Of a DNA stretch of 64,000 nt, positions 39,801 to 44,988 are shown one piece after another. Position numbers and translations under genes: made by a program. Within the stretch, counting starts at the first letter, position 1. Every line of letters begins with the position of its first letter. The DNA is from CBDESM01 sp965242485 (GTDB lineage: Bacteria > Chloroflexota > Dehalococcoidia > Bin125), in contig CBDESM010000003.1 of assembly GCA_965242485.1 (NCBI GenBank), positions 1,674,001 through 1,738,000 of the forward strand. The letters run 5' to 3'. The notes beneath the pieces were generated by a model, which did no database searches, had not been told where the DNA came from, and worked only from the letters and a program-made list of their open reading frames with translations.

Positions 39801-42056
39801 TCTCACCCGGATGCGCTGGTCCGCGCCACCGCCCTTCCATTGCCGGGTGTTGGTCTTGAGGTTGCCGGCTTCGGGCGCGTCGTTCATCGCGCCGGTCAGG
39901 GGCACGGCGATCGGCCAGATCCGCTGGAACGCCAAGTAGCCGATATCGAAGACGCGGGGGCGCTCGCCGGCCTTGCGCACGGTCACGTTCAGATGGGTGA
40001 CGGAGCTGCGCGAGTTGGGTATGGAGAAGTAGATGTCCTGATAGGTGGTCAGCGGGTTCGCGCCGGCGGCCTGGGGGAAGTTGGCGGACTGGATCGTGCA
40101 GGTCGGCCCCGGCGTCGACTCGTCGCAGGCGCTGATCGCGGTCGTCCCGCCCGCGTCGGAGGAGATCTTCGCGCCCGAGATCGCCGCGGCGCCGGTGCCG
40201 GACGGCGACACGCGGATGGTGACGGAGTCGAAGTCGCTGCGGGAGACGTTCGCGTCGGCGGCCGTGTAGGTGTTGGAGTGGGCGGCGGCGCGCAGGAAGA
40301 CGCGCGCCCGCTGGCTCTCCCCGTCCGACTTGAATTCCACCCGCGTCGTGGCGATGTTGCCGGTCGCGAGCGTGCCGTCGTCGGATTGCGGCACCGCCAG
40401 CGGGTGGATCGAGGACGCGGGCGGCTCGCCGTAGCGGACCGAGAAGGTGCGCGGGGCGGTGCCGGACTTGGCGGCCGTGACCGCCAGGTAGACCGCGCCT
40501 TCGTGGCTGTCGGGCACGGAGAAGTAGATGTCCTGCTGGGTGGTCAGCGGGGTGCCGCCGGCTCCTTGGGGGAAGCTGGCGGACTGGATCGTGCAGGTGT
40601 TGCCGGCGGCGGTCTCGTCGCAGGCGGCCAGCACGGCCCCGGCCGCGTCGCCGGCGATCGCGGCGTCGGCGATCAGGTTCTGCCCGGCGGCGTCGCTGGC
40701 GATCGCAATCGTGGCGCTGTCGAAGGCGCTGCGGGCGGCGTTGGCCGCGCCGGCCGTGAAGGTGTTGGAGTGGGCGGCGGCGCGCAGCACCACCCGCGCC
40801 CGCTGGCGGCCGCCCTCGGGCAGCCAGAGCCGGGTCGCGGCGGATAGGTCGCCGGTCTCGACCGCGCCGCCCGAGTCCTGGGGCGCGGCCAGCGGATGGG
40901 CCGAGATCAGGGTGCCGTAGGGGAGCGCGAAACTGCGCGAGAGCGAGCCCGTTTTGGCCGCGGTCACGTGCACGTAGAAGGTGCCGGTATGGGAGGCCGG
41001 GACTTGGAAGTAGATGTCCTGATGAGTGGTTTTGGGGGTCATCCCGCTCGCTTGCGGGAAGCTGGCGGCCGGGATCGTGCAGGTGTTGCCGGCCGTGGTC
41101 TCGGTGCAGGCGGCGAGCGCGCTGGTCCCGTCGGACTGGGAGATCGTCGCGCCGGAGATCGCGTTGGCCCCGGCGGAGTCGCTGGTCAGCTTGATCGTGA
41201 CGCTGCCGAAGGCGCTGCGGGCGGCGTTGGCGTCGCTGGCGGTATAGGTGTTGGAGTGGTCGGCCGCGCGCAGGAAGATGCGGGCGCGCTGCTGGGTGCC
41301 GCCGGCCGGCCGCGTCTGGATTCCGGTGGCCAAGTTGCCGCTGGCCTGCAGCGCGCCGCTCGAATTCTGCGGCACCGGCAAGGGCCAGGCCGCAACCGGC
41401 GTCGGCGCGTTCCACCTGAGGATCAGGTGCCTGTGCCAATTAAGACTGTCGGAATCGATCCCATTGGCTTCGACCAGGAGGTAGACCGGGCCGGTGTGGC
41501 CCGATGGCACGGTGAACGTGTTCCCGTTCCTGGGACTGGTATGCGTCGAATCGCCCCAGCGTCCGTCTAGCCCCTCGCTCGATGTCCATCCGCCCCCGGT
41601 GCGCGGGTTGTGGCCGCCGGTCCTGTTGCGGGTGACGAGGTCCTGGAAGCCCGACAATTTGATCGTCGCGCCCGACATCGCCGCCGAGGTCCGGTCCGGT
41701 TGCGACATCAGCTTGATGGTCCAGCTGCTCATATCGATGCGCTGGATGGTCCCCGGGAACGTCCAATTCGTCTGGTCGGCGCACGGATGGCTGATGGCGT
41801 TGGCCGCCATCAGATCGAAGCGGTTGGCATCGGTGCCGGGCGCCCAATTGCCGGCGACGGTGGTGGCGGTGGAGTTGCAGTAGATCGTGGTGCCGACCCT
41901 GGCGAAGAAGCTGGCGTGCTGGTGGTTGCCGGAGAGCCCGTCGGCGTCGGCCGGCGCCGGCGCAAGCGCCATCCAGCCGCCCGCCAGCAGCGCCAAGGCC
42001 AGCCCCGCCAGCCCCGCCCGCAGCCGCAAGCCCCCCGAGGCCAAGAGATTCCGCAT
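27849..42056 (-). CDS. giant secreted Cys-pair repeat protein, 4,735 aa
   Basis: This is the largest gene in the window. The ATG at 42056 (a TTG precedes it in frame at 42059) opens a signal peptide (RAGLAGLALALLAGGW, likely cut after ADA near residue 38). A unique N-terminal domain (about 40-220, Cys in TTIYCNST and SHPCADQ) is followed by 17 clear copies of a roughly 160-residue repeat and at least four divergent copies. Then come a Cys-containing region, a Gly/Ala/Asn-rich linker, an Ig-like domain (LTDAQGNAVADGTQVRL) and a short end module (IYLWNGKRWLRY, VPGSQNFTLAPNDVIY). The repeat does not match a family I know. Secretion and domain order suggest a surface adhesin, matrix or S-layer-associated protein; no anchor or enzyme motif is visible. 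GGGGGA precedes the ATG. It converges on the SWM-repeat gene. Confidence 0.85.
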   Translation of the reverse strand: MRNLLASGGLRLRAGLAGLALALLAGGWMALAPAPADADGLSGNHQHASFFARVGTTIYCNSTATTVAGNWAPGTDANRFDLMAANAISHPCADQTNWTFPGTIQRIDMSSWTIKLMSQPDRTSAAMSGATIKLSGFQDLVTRNRTGGHNPRTGGGWTSSEGLDGRWGDSTHTSPRNGNTFTVPSGHTGPVYLLVEANGIDSDSLNWHRHLILRWNAPTPVAAWPLPVPQNSSGALQASGNLATGIQTRPAGGTQQRARIFLRAADHSNTYTASDANAARSAFGSVTIKLTSDSAGANAISGATISQSDGTSALAACTETTAGNTCTIPAASFPQASGMTPKTTHQDIYFQVPASHTGTFYVHVTAAKTGSLSRSFALPYGTLISAHPLAAPQDSGGAVETGDLSAATRLWLPEGGRQRARVVLRAAAHSNTFTAGAANAARSAFDSATIAIASDAAGQNLIADAAIAGDAAGAVLAACDETAAGNTCTIQSASFPQGAGGTPLTTQQDIYFSVPDSHEGAVYLAVTAAKSGTAPRTFSVRYGEPPASSIHPLAVPQSDDGTLATGNIATTRVEFKSDGESQRARVFLRAAAHSNTYTAADANVSRSDFDSVTIRVSPSGTGAAAISGAKISSDAGGTTAISACDESTPGPTCTIQSANFPQAAGANPLTTYQDIYFSIPNSRSSVTHLNVTVRKAGERPRVFDIGYLAFQRIWPIAVPLTGAMNDAPEAGNLKTNTRQWKGGGADQRIRVRSTRVVHNDVYGSATLSDADSVSSIRIRVATSEDGATAVSGATITSDGTNAWQPCGGTGPTCSVQTGSTANHWPQTSGGDVQEVNLWFSVPDSYTGPVWIVVTAEGIVTGANNRTFALKYDPPASIYPLAAPVGSDGNPIAGAVADAAGAFADGGASQRAAVFLRAASHGGEYDATDAGAPASLFTSATIAITSDAAGATAISGAKISSDSAGNNAVSACTETSAGNTCTVTSANWPASGGATGKLDLYFSVPAAHAASAYLFVSATDGSATRTFALEYEKRVAAHPLVVPAGTSSGTNVSTGTRSFATGGASQQATVHPRAAAHSGVFSSSAGNAATSTFDSITIMIADDAAGTQPATGAKISSDSAGSTAVTQCNENTVGHTCTVQRLSWPVVATVVTGLDLYFSVPDGRIGDAYVVVKAAQAGKTTRVFALRYQDASAGAAPLAVPGVDRAGLPLAAQTNVDLTAATRTWLHSYSGDDGRERVAVYLRNAAHGNRYLATGSNVAPSAFDSVRIRLAQDAAGATPWSGLQLQAEDRSGTWSPSNPFPLGVVSACTEPTAGPTCTVTSANWPVSGGATQPLQLVFTVPDYSATRTNFHVGDIYLVVTVFESGKTPRTFSLRYNDPYIEAFPLAVPQDAAGNLVSANLATASRDFAAGAASQRARVFVRDDQHGEAYAASAANAVRTDFDSIRIRVDTGQITGGGGTIYNALSGAKLTKADGTTALDNCSEGSTAGNTCTILAANWPQAASGTPLRTLPLDVYFSVPETTTVPVYLSVDALKSGKTSQEFHLKYEPFLQIWPLAVPDPGGTRETGNVKSGSRDFAASDGANQVELYLRSAAHSNAYAGTGTNVGRSDFDRVKLHVATAEDGATRISGSKITGSDGTSALAACTQTSAGELCTITSANWSQDSATPPKTEVEEVYFTVPDDHDRPAWLVVTVEKDGKDPRVFSVEYDPPYAGYPLVVPSGSSEGADLNGGAGNFADGGASQQVSVHLRADWHAGFYHSTDDNIPRSDFDSAKITIASDAAGTALANATISSDAAKTTAVAACDENTVGNTCTIQAASFPQAASGSPLLTVAQDLYFSVPATSSTVYVVVQLVKSGKTTRTFALRYDPGLPVFPLVVPSGTSSGDNLGTSTRKFAQAGVTQQASVRLRAAWHSNIYDTSHTDAAKSEFDSVILRLATDAAGNDPATGTVLSSNSAGTSAISACSESSPGHTCTITRANWPGSTTAGALNFWFSAPHNLPSDVHVVVTVRKAGEPNRVYALTYQTPLVPAFPLAIPQNSSGTLETGNVKSRTDRLWSREAAQQRARIYLRGAAHANAYNSSHANAARSAFTRATITIATTSSGGTEVTGALITSDGTNVIAACTETAPGPTCTIEAASWPIDGNSLTEHLDIYWSVPDGTTTDAYLVVRAIQTNKANRNFYLEYGKNLPVFPLLVHHTANDGEDVTSDSLTYATGTSGHRVRVYLREEAHENEYHASGDANAARNLFDSVQIRIATDATGGTEVPGARISHDTLGVERKTNCTESAIGPTCTVTRAKWPAGSGGTAGELAFNFKVPIEYGEDAYVVAIVRRAGQDDRVFSLEYGDPYIKLHPLAVPIVGGNPESGDLSTAQRSFEPDAGRQQVRIYLRDAWHGNEYDASDTNVADSAFSLITIRIATDASGVADVTGAAIYGAASGNTALANCTAGAANCSINPATWTDAADGTNAPLDLWFSVPDNTATPVYVAITPAHASLQQRVFALRYKPGLPVFPIAVPRTTSDGYETGNLGERTGAFAGNNARQKATVFLRDESPGNMYDATDTNVDQSDSSLFDSVTLTIATTADGGTAIGGARFYGGAAGSTGLRGCTGNTCTITRANWPSSGGLDLWFSVPDSRTEDAFLHVAVNKAGEPSRAAATRYESSYVRAYQLVVPKTGASTYASLAQTRRWQPEGGDQRVGVFLREQPRTSYDAAHANAPAANVDSAVIKITSDAGGASPLTGAEITSDGSAVLSACTESAAGHTCTIPVADWPQSGSPALATELDFQFSAPDSHRGDVYVHVTLIKSGKTNRTGSLRWQAPLSVSAFPRPRALNDAGTAVTSAGEFDAMAGTDRARVELRSSAGGSGGASTSAFQRVIITVAADADGGSPISGAKLSSDAAGSTVIGACTETSVGNTCTVPVADWPVSGAVAGNLDLYFSVPLAHGAAAYLVARAENAGERDRVAALKYDAPIGSLSGSAGPVLDARLSGGEREQDDDGDGSRLDNLRWYDTAASSRQRLAVRIYKEARADWSGTAELASFASLATSDALVLSAAYTVGQTTTTLGATHVAFTKPDGTALGCSEASYAGGNCTLTRATLKTLMGVGGAADARRSFELEFAFSIKTAFTNSADVTIRARVGRYTPGVTSSGEIVYARGITAAAANAQPFAMQLLADGSPEQGNVLTRDPQRRYAPGGQDTPVNLRIYASSSALDTYSSSVNLVPYASVEEIKLEIKDRPSPNALIADAAITVQKNDGTSACTEAAAGNVCTITGANFLASGPPRAAGYYRALPLDFTFTVPAGYVNADFGNADLVISVRRGGSGTPASRTQTFTLPFDGGTRAQPFAMASNAAYSAAAGNQQWAAGGRRTPVWLHVYNTEKDSFEAVATNNTAQYWEFDQTAGAEVITIELLDGQSGEQAPRRARITAPDSDEKFAPCAESRPGPVCTITLAALKAYDSGATTDDDYVDPLRFAVSVPQGSTASIRIRAGVQRSDDVPGSNPAVKERKVREFALYAPWPYPQLVPLDDDGEPPAGSIGLVPWEYEPRGQRTPLLLGLYNERRAGAYAAPSSANQPALSDFETVTLTVLDRDGAPLADARITARSGAPLSACRPAGNECEISRAEWRALQPGGGALVRAPLEFAVIVPAAYGEAISVRAVIEHSGRNAPDAALPSGQFTVGSVTVGIADDSGARSTHYRLSMVSPVKKAFALPLLDDGEGGLRVCAKDEPGAACTAPSAQQGAALGFAAAITRGLDSHPAKPDPDRDELVQYDEVESLRITATGGTIIHRALCPAAEPEHPVDPAQPAAAPNDCTVPGALLQAFHGAEPSDPIRPLELVVVPDAASGTVSLAYDIAGSDDVIEATMAFTAAAGEPRLAAAVFFDWTDPGADYDAARPAVLFTVGRRDSRAGAPPVPASALPGRLVPATFAELDEEAALQLSISQGTLSYNGVACPDPDACTLPLSRAELLAGSSAASDSWPINSLRAEYALPFERSGPTTLTAAARPADGSPVTGSLAIPHPAVSAPVGAAHLPADADGEISAGATEQLAAGFLIAVADSGAGWACLRPDPSFLELDASGAAVDACALSRAPAPADPMDPQPAPSALHAWLDDDSYLALGGDAVFSGDGGKKLEIGGSSRWNQLRCAPAEGLPGGAGADAGPRDLACWVTDAEGARPEITAAASTSGAPITVSANLIPADGRKFHFILGSGEQPAEQPAARAAAAAAFALPGSVFGSAAIPVGAAAIPASASLLRAGDATGPIPDGAAAALLLRIADAGGRPADPERISSITLTASKGELGGDYCDGGRACTFQARAGSALATAAAEDPGLTARIPLTLTPPDGEGSLTLRAVVVSTAGAQFSAALPLDYAGGAALIRIGEDLPVLHHHATTDAADNAASGAANGGAAAAGAAGSGSGSGANGGAANGNGAAGAGDPAAERGIAEIPITATDAGGRVVELPPRASARVEGPDGATEDRFAIARDCSDGPTACKFRISVTASAADPLPSGRYELVVTGAGLTDAQGNADIRAEFGVAGPAAAIEARAPALPAIGAPLAIRADLTDAQGNAVADGTQVRLSVRSPDGSPSPLIPLDPPPTDPADPASALLRTRNGIAAASMAAASSSVAILSLDAQDGPRTAASLTLVLTPDSGDGTAGSGSAAGDGSGAAGAAGSAPAIQIGFSTWSGRMGASAAAALAASPATQAIYLWNGKRWLRYAATPSGTPVPGSQNFTLAPNDVIYSP
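30960..33150 (-). repeat. divergent copies of the ~160-residue repeat
   Basis: Four further units begin near 33150, 32570, 32040 and 31505. They keep the PFAM/PL start, a VNLRIY or VWLHVY strand in place of VFLRAA, a Cys pair in C.EA..GN.CT or CAESRPGPVCT, and an F.FSVP-like segment, but have longer loops. They look like an older or specialised subset next to the C-terminal region. Confidence 0.6.
33150..41390 (-). repeat. 17 copies of an unrecognised ~160-residue repeat
   Basis: Copies begin on the minus strand near 41390, 40895, 40400, 39910, 39420, 38945, 38470, 37910, 37400, 36915, 36440, 35965, 35485, 35005, 34530, 34065 and 33603, a period of about 480 bases. Each copy shows, in order, PLAVP.., a Gln-rich segment QRARVFLRAAAHSN.Y, N.ARS.FDSVTI, SGAKISSD, AC.E...GNTCTI, (A/S)NWPQ, LDLYFSVPDS and Y..VTA.KSGK..RTFALRY. 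The two Cys are eight or nine residues apart in nearly every copy (lost or shortened in a few, such as those near 34530 and 35005), so one short disulfide per copy is likely. Confidence 0.8.
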
Positions 42057-42111
42057 CAAAATCCCCCATCTCCCGCCCGCGGAGCCAAGCCCCCGCAGAC
42101 AAAAGCAGTCA

Positions 42112-42126
42112 CCCCCCCCCCCCCCC
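42112..42126. repeat. run of 15 C (15 G on the coding strand) before the giant gene
   Basis: Fifteen consecutive C lie 56-70 bases upstream of the ATG of the 4,735-aa gene. No other homopolymer in the window is close to this length. Tracts of this kind change length by slippage and can tune promoter spacing or mRNA structure, as in the Bordetella fim promoters. Confidence 0.85.
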
Positions 42127-42133
42127 GATCATC

Positions 42134-42157
42134 CGTTCCAATTTAGGACATGGAACG
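42134..42157. promoter_or_regulatory. inverted repeat in the promoter of the giant minus-strand gene
   Basis: CGTTCCA (42134-42140) and TGGAACG (42151-42157) are perfect 7-base inverted repeats with a 10-base spacer, 8 bases from the C run. The spacer reads TGTCCTAAAT on the minus strand, giving a TAAATT-like -10 candidate at its edge. It is a likely operator or promoter core. Confidence 0.5.
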
Positions 42158-42243
42158 CGCCCGGAGAGGGCATCTGAGCTGCCCAAAGTCTACACGAATC
42201 ACCCTCTACACACACGCAGAAGCCGTTCCGTCAAGCAGCGCGC

Positions 42244-42522
42244 CTAAGCCCCGGAGAAGATCGCGACAGCCGCGATCATCGCCACAGTCGCGCCGATGAT
42301 CAGCGCCGCCAACCCCCACCAAAAGATGGAAAGCCGATGCTCTATCTCCGCCCAGGACGCGTCGCTAGCCGCCCGGACCGCGGCGAACTCCGCCCGGAAC
42401 GCGCGGATCTCCGCCAGCAGCCCGGCGTACTCCGCCCCGAGCGCATCGTCCGACGCGTCGGCGGGCCCCGCCTCGCAATCCTCAGCGCCGAATCCCCCGC
42501 CCAGTTCATCTGAAGCAGGCAT
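42244..42522 (-). CDS. small tail-anchored protein, short paralogue
   Basis: This 92-aa protein begins MPASDELGGGFGAEDCE, has a short helical stretch (LLAEIRAFRAEFAAVRAASDASWAEIEHRL) and ends in one hydrophobic segment (WGLAALIIGATVAMIAAVAIF), so it should be a tail-anchored membrane protein. Its N-terminus, C-terminal ALIIGA segment and promoter match the 298-aa gene just upstream, from which it differs mainly by lacking the long coiled coil. It starts 6 bases after a TAGGGT box, so its mRNA is probably leaderless. No function is known. Confidence 0.75.
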   Translation of the reverse strand: MPASDELGGGFGAEDCEAGPADASDDALGAEYAGLLAEIRAFRAEFAAVRAASDASWAEIEHRLSIFWWGLAALIIGATVAMIAAVAIFSGA

Positions 42523-42528
42523 AGCGCC

Positions 42529-42534
42529 ACCCTA
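42529..42534 (-). promoter_or_regulatory. -10 box, leaderless start of the short coiled-coil paralogue
   Basis: TAGGGT on the minus strand is six bases before the ATG at 42522. The same spacing is seen before the long paralogue. Confidence 0.5.
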
Positions 42535-42569
42535 GCGGAACGCTCGCCTCAACGCAGTCAGGAACGCGC

Positions 42570-43466
42570 CTAAGAACCGTTGAAGAGCGCGACAGCCGCA
42601 GCAGCCGCCCCCGCCGCCCCGATGATCAGCGCCGCGAGGCTGAGCCCCAAAATCAAAGTTCGATGCGTGATCTCCGCCTGGAACGCCCCCATTTGCCCCT
42701 GCAGCTCCCCGAACCGCCCCTCCAGCTCCCCAAACCGCCCCAGCAGCTCCCCGAACCGCCGCTCGTTCTCCTCCCGCACCTTCGAGATGGACTTCTCAAG
42801 ATCCCCGAACCGCCGCTCGTTCTCCACCCGGAGATCCGCGAGCGCGTCCTTGAGCTCCGTGAAGTGCTTATCGTTCTCCGCCCGCTGATCCGCAAGCCGC
42901 CGCTCGTTCTCCGCCCGCAGGTCGCTGATCTCCCCCCGCAATTCCCCGAACCGCCGCTCGTTCTCTTCGCGGACTTTGGAGATGGATTTCTCAAGATCGC
43001 TGAAGCGCCGCTCGTTCTCCGCCCGCAGATCGCTGAAGCGGCGCTCGTTCTCCTCGCGGAGCGCGTTGATTTCGCCCCTGACTTCGACGACCTCGGCCCT
43101 GGCTTCGACGACCTCGGCCTTGGCTTCAGCGATTTCGTCCCTGACGTCGCTGAAGCGGCGCTCGGTTTCGAGCCGGAATGCGGCGAGCTCCTTGTGCGAT
43201 TCCGAGATCTCCTTGCGGTTTTCGGCGATCTGGGCGGTGACTTCGTCGAGCGTGGAGCGGAACTGCCGCTCGTTCTGGGCAGCGTGTTCGTCGATCCGCT
43301 CCTCAATCAGCGCCGTCGAATGCCCGTTCCGCTCAGCCGCCTTGGCCACGGCCTTGGCCACCGCCTCGTCAAGCACCGCCCCGAACGCGTCCGCAAGCGT
43401 ATCGGCCAGCCCCTCCTCGCAGCCCGCAGCAACGAATCGTTCACGGAGTTCAGCTGAAGCCGGCAT
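42570..43466 (-). CDS. long coiled-coil tail-anchored protein
   Basis: This 298-aa protein begins MPASAELRERFVAAGCEEGLADTLADAFG, followed by a near-continuous coiled coil (about 50-265) and one C-terminal membrane segment (LILGLSLAALIIGAAGAAAAAVALF). The coil contains repeated blocks: ENERRF recurs at least six times, and a block of SDLEKSISKVREENERRFGEL type occurs twice about 60 residues apart. This layout resembles DUF1640/CCDC90-like or Bdr-type membrane coiled-coil proteins, but the match is structural only. It starts six bases after a TAAGAT box. The neighbouring 92-aa gene is its short paralogue, and the giant repeat protein gene lies just beyond. Confidence 0.75.
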   Translation of the reverse strand: MPASAELRERFVAAGCEEGLADTLADAFGAVLDEAVAKAVAKAAERNGHSTALIEERIDEHAAQNERQFRSTLDEVTAQIAENRKEISESHKELAAFRLETERRFSDVRDEIAEAKAEVVEARAEVVEVRGEINALREENERRFSDLRAENERRFSDLEKSISKVREENERRFGELRGEISDLRAENERRLADQRAENDKHFTELKDALADLRVENERRFGDLEKSISKVREENERRFGELLGRFGELEGRFGELQGQMGAFQAEITHRTLILGLSLAALIIGAAGAAAAAVALFNGS

Positions 43467-43472
43467 AGCGCC

Positions 43473-43478
43473 ATCTTA
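43473..43478 (-). promoter_or_regulatory. -10 box, leaderless start of the long coiled-coil gene
   Basis: TAAGAT on the minus strand is six bases before the ATG at 43466, leaving no room for a ribosome-binding site. Confidence 0.55.
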
Positions 43479-43574
43479 GCGGATGGCCCGCTCCGCTGTA
43501 GTCGGCGTAGTCAGGCACGCGCCCGCGACGCGTTCCGTCGAGCCGCGCGATGCAGGGATCCTGTAGCCGGAGGG

Positions 43575-44363
43575 CTAGAGGGCGGATAGGGTGTCGCGGA
43601 TTGCTTGGTCGTCTACTATGTGGCCGGTGTAGGTGGGGGGTTGGGAGGCGATCCAGGCGGAGGCTTTGGCCATCCATTCGGCTTCTTCGAATTCGGTTTG
43701 GGGGTTGTCGGGGGTGGTGAGGGCGTACCAATGGCCGGGAGTTTTGATCAGGTAGCGGAGGGTGAGTACGTTGCAGGCGATTTTGTACTGTTGCAGTTCC
43801 ATCGCCATGCCTTGGGTGAAACGTTCGAGGCCGGCTTTGACCATGCCGTAGAACTGTCCGCCGCTGCGCGGTTCGTCGTAGGGGCCTGGGCCGGGGAAGT
43901 CGGCGGCGCCGGACGAGATGTTGATGATGTCTCCGCCGCCGGCGTCCTTCATGTAGGGGACGGCGGCTTTGGCGAGGAGGATGGGGCCGCGGAGGTCGAG
44001 CTGCCAGATCAGGTCGATGTGGCGGTCCTTGACCGATTCGAGGGTGCCGGGGACGAGGACGGCGGCGTTGTTGATGAGGAGGTCGAAGCCGCCGAGTTCG
44101 GCGGCGGTGCGCTCGACGGCGCGGTTGATCGAGTCGGGGTCGCGGACGTCGAGCGGGATCGGGACGGCGGTGCCGCCGCCGGCGCGGATTTCCTCGGCGA
44201 CGGTGCGGATCGTGCCGGGCAGGCGCGGGTCGGGCGAGGCTTCGTCGGAGCGGGCGGCGACGGCGACGGCCGCGCCATGGGCGGCGAGGCCGCGGGCGAT
44301 GTCGGCTCCGATGCCGCGGCTGGAACCGGTTACGAGTGCCTTGCGTCCGTCGAGCAATGCCAT
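43575..44363 (-). CDS. SDR family oxidoreductase
   Basis: This 262-aa short-chain dehydrogenase has the nucleotide motif TGSSRGIGADIA (about 12-23), NNAA, the Ser in INISSGAADF and a normal Tyr-Lys pair in FYGMVKAGLE, so it should be catalytically active. The C-terminal half (KTPGHWYALTTPDNPQTEFEEAEWMAKASAWI) is longer in the substrate region than in classical members. It uses NAD(P)H on an unknown alcohol or ketone. I chose the ATG at 44363, preceded by GGGAGG and a TAGCAT box at 44402-44407, over a longer ORF. Confidence 0.88.
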   Translation of the reverse strand: MALLDGRKALVTGSSRGIGADIARGLAAHGAAVAVAARSDEASPDPRLPGTIRTVAEEIRAGGGTAVPIPLDVRDPDSINRAVERTAAELGGFDLLINNAAVLVPGTLESVKDRHIDLIWQLDLRGPILLAKAAVPYMKDAGGGDIINISSGAADFPGPGPYDEPRSGGQFYGMVKAGLERFTQGMAMELQQYKIACNVLTLRYLIKTPGHWYALTTPDNPQTEFEEAEWMAKASAWIASQPPTYTGHIVDDQAIRDTLSAL

Positions 44364-44401
44364 GTTCGCCTCCCGGCGGCCGGATTCGGCCGCGCAGGCG
44401 G

Positions 44402-44407
44402 ATGCTA
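44402..44407 (-). promoter_or_regulatory. -10 box of the SDR gene
   Basis: TAGCAT on the minus strand sits 38 bases before the ATG at 44363. The surrounding GCGCCTAGCAT is also found before the thiolase-like gene (49341-49346). Confidence 0.4.
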
Positions 44408-44505
44408 GGCGCACGCGGAGCCGTCGGCAACGGGCAGCCTCAGAGGTCCGTCGTCGACGGCTTTCTCGGTTTCGCGGGAAGGGCGCGGTTGGCGCGCGGG
44501 CCGGG

Positions 44506-44916
44506 CTAGCGGGTGACGCCGGCGCCGGGGCCCTCGGCGGTGGCCCAGAACTTGTCGGAGATCTGGTCGATCAGGTCGATCAGGTTCCGGCCGACGGCGG
44601 CGTCGTTGGTCTTCTTGGCGTCGCCGGCCGCCTTGGTGGCCTGCCAGAAGAGGTCGTGGAGGCTCGGGTCGGCTTCGAGGTGGTGGGGCTTGAAGAAGTC
44701 GGTCCAGAGCACCCAGAGGTGGTGCTTGACCTCTTCGGCGCGCTGTTCCTTGACGGCGATGGCGCGGGTGTTGAAGTCTTGGTCGTCGGAGTCGTTGATC
44801 TTCTCCATCGACTTGAGGACGGACATCGCTTCGATTTTGGCCTGCGCGGGGTCGTAGACGCCGCAGGGCAGGTCGCAATGCGCGTTGGCGGTGCTGCGTG
44901 GCTTGAGCCAGCTCAT
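44506..44916 (-). CDS. sodN: nickel-containing superoxide dismutase
   Basis: This 136-aa protein disproportionates superoxide with nickel bound at the processed N-terminus. The nickel hook HCDLPCGVYDPAQ is exact: His13, Cys14, Cys18 and Tyr21 (His1, Cys2, Cys6 and Tyr9 after processing). The propeptide is therefore MSWLKPRSTANA, 12 residues, and must be removed by a protease, usually SodX encoded next door. No SodX-like signal-peptidase gene is visible nearby. The rest is the usual four-helix bundle (KIEAMSVLKSMEKIND, HHLWVLWTDFFKPHHL, FWQATKAAGDAKK). A Cu/Zn SOD gene lies 72 bases upstream on the same strand. Confidence 0.96.
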   Translation of the reverse strand: MSWLKPRSTANAHCDLPCGVYDPAQAKIEAMSVLKSMEKINDSDDQDFNTRAIAVKEQRAEEVKHHLWVLWTDFFKPHHLEADPSLHDLFWQATKAAGDAKKTNDAAVGRNLIDLIDQISDKFWATAEGPGAGVTR

Positions 44917-44988
44917 TCTGGTGCTCCTCGTGCTGCGGGGGCGGACGGGCGCCGCCTCGCCGGGTTGGGGCGATCTTACTTGACGCGG

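Noticed and set aside
33150..41390. Regularly spaced similar sequences as a CRISPR array
   Set aside because: The period is about 480 bases, the repeats are coding and diverged, and no cas gene is present.
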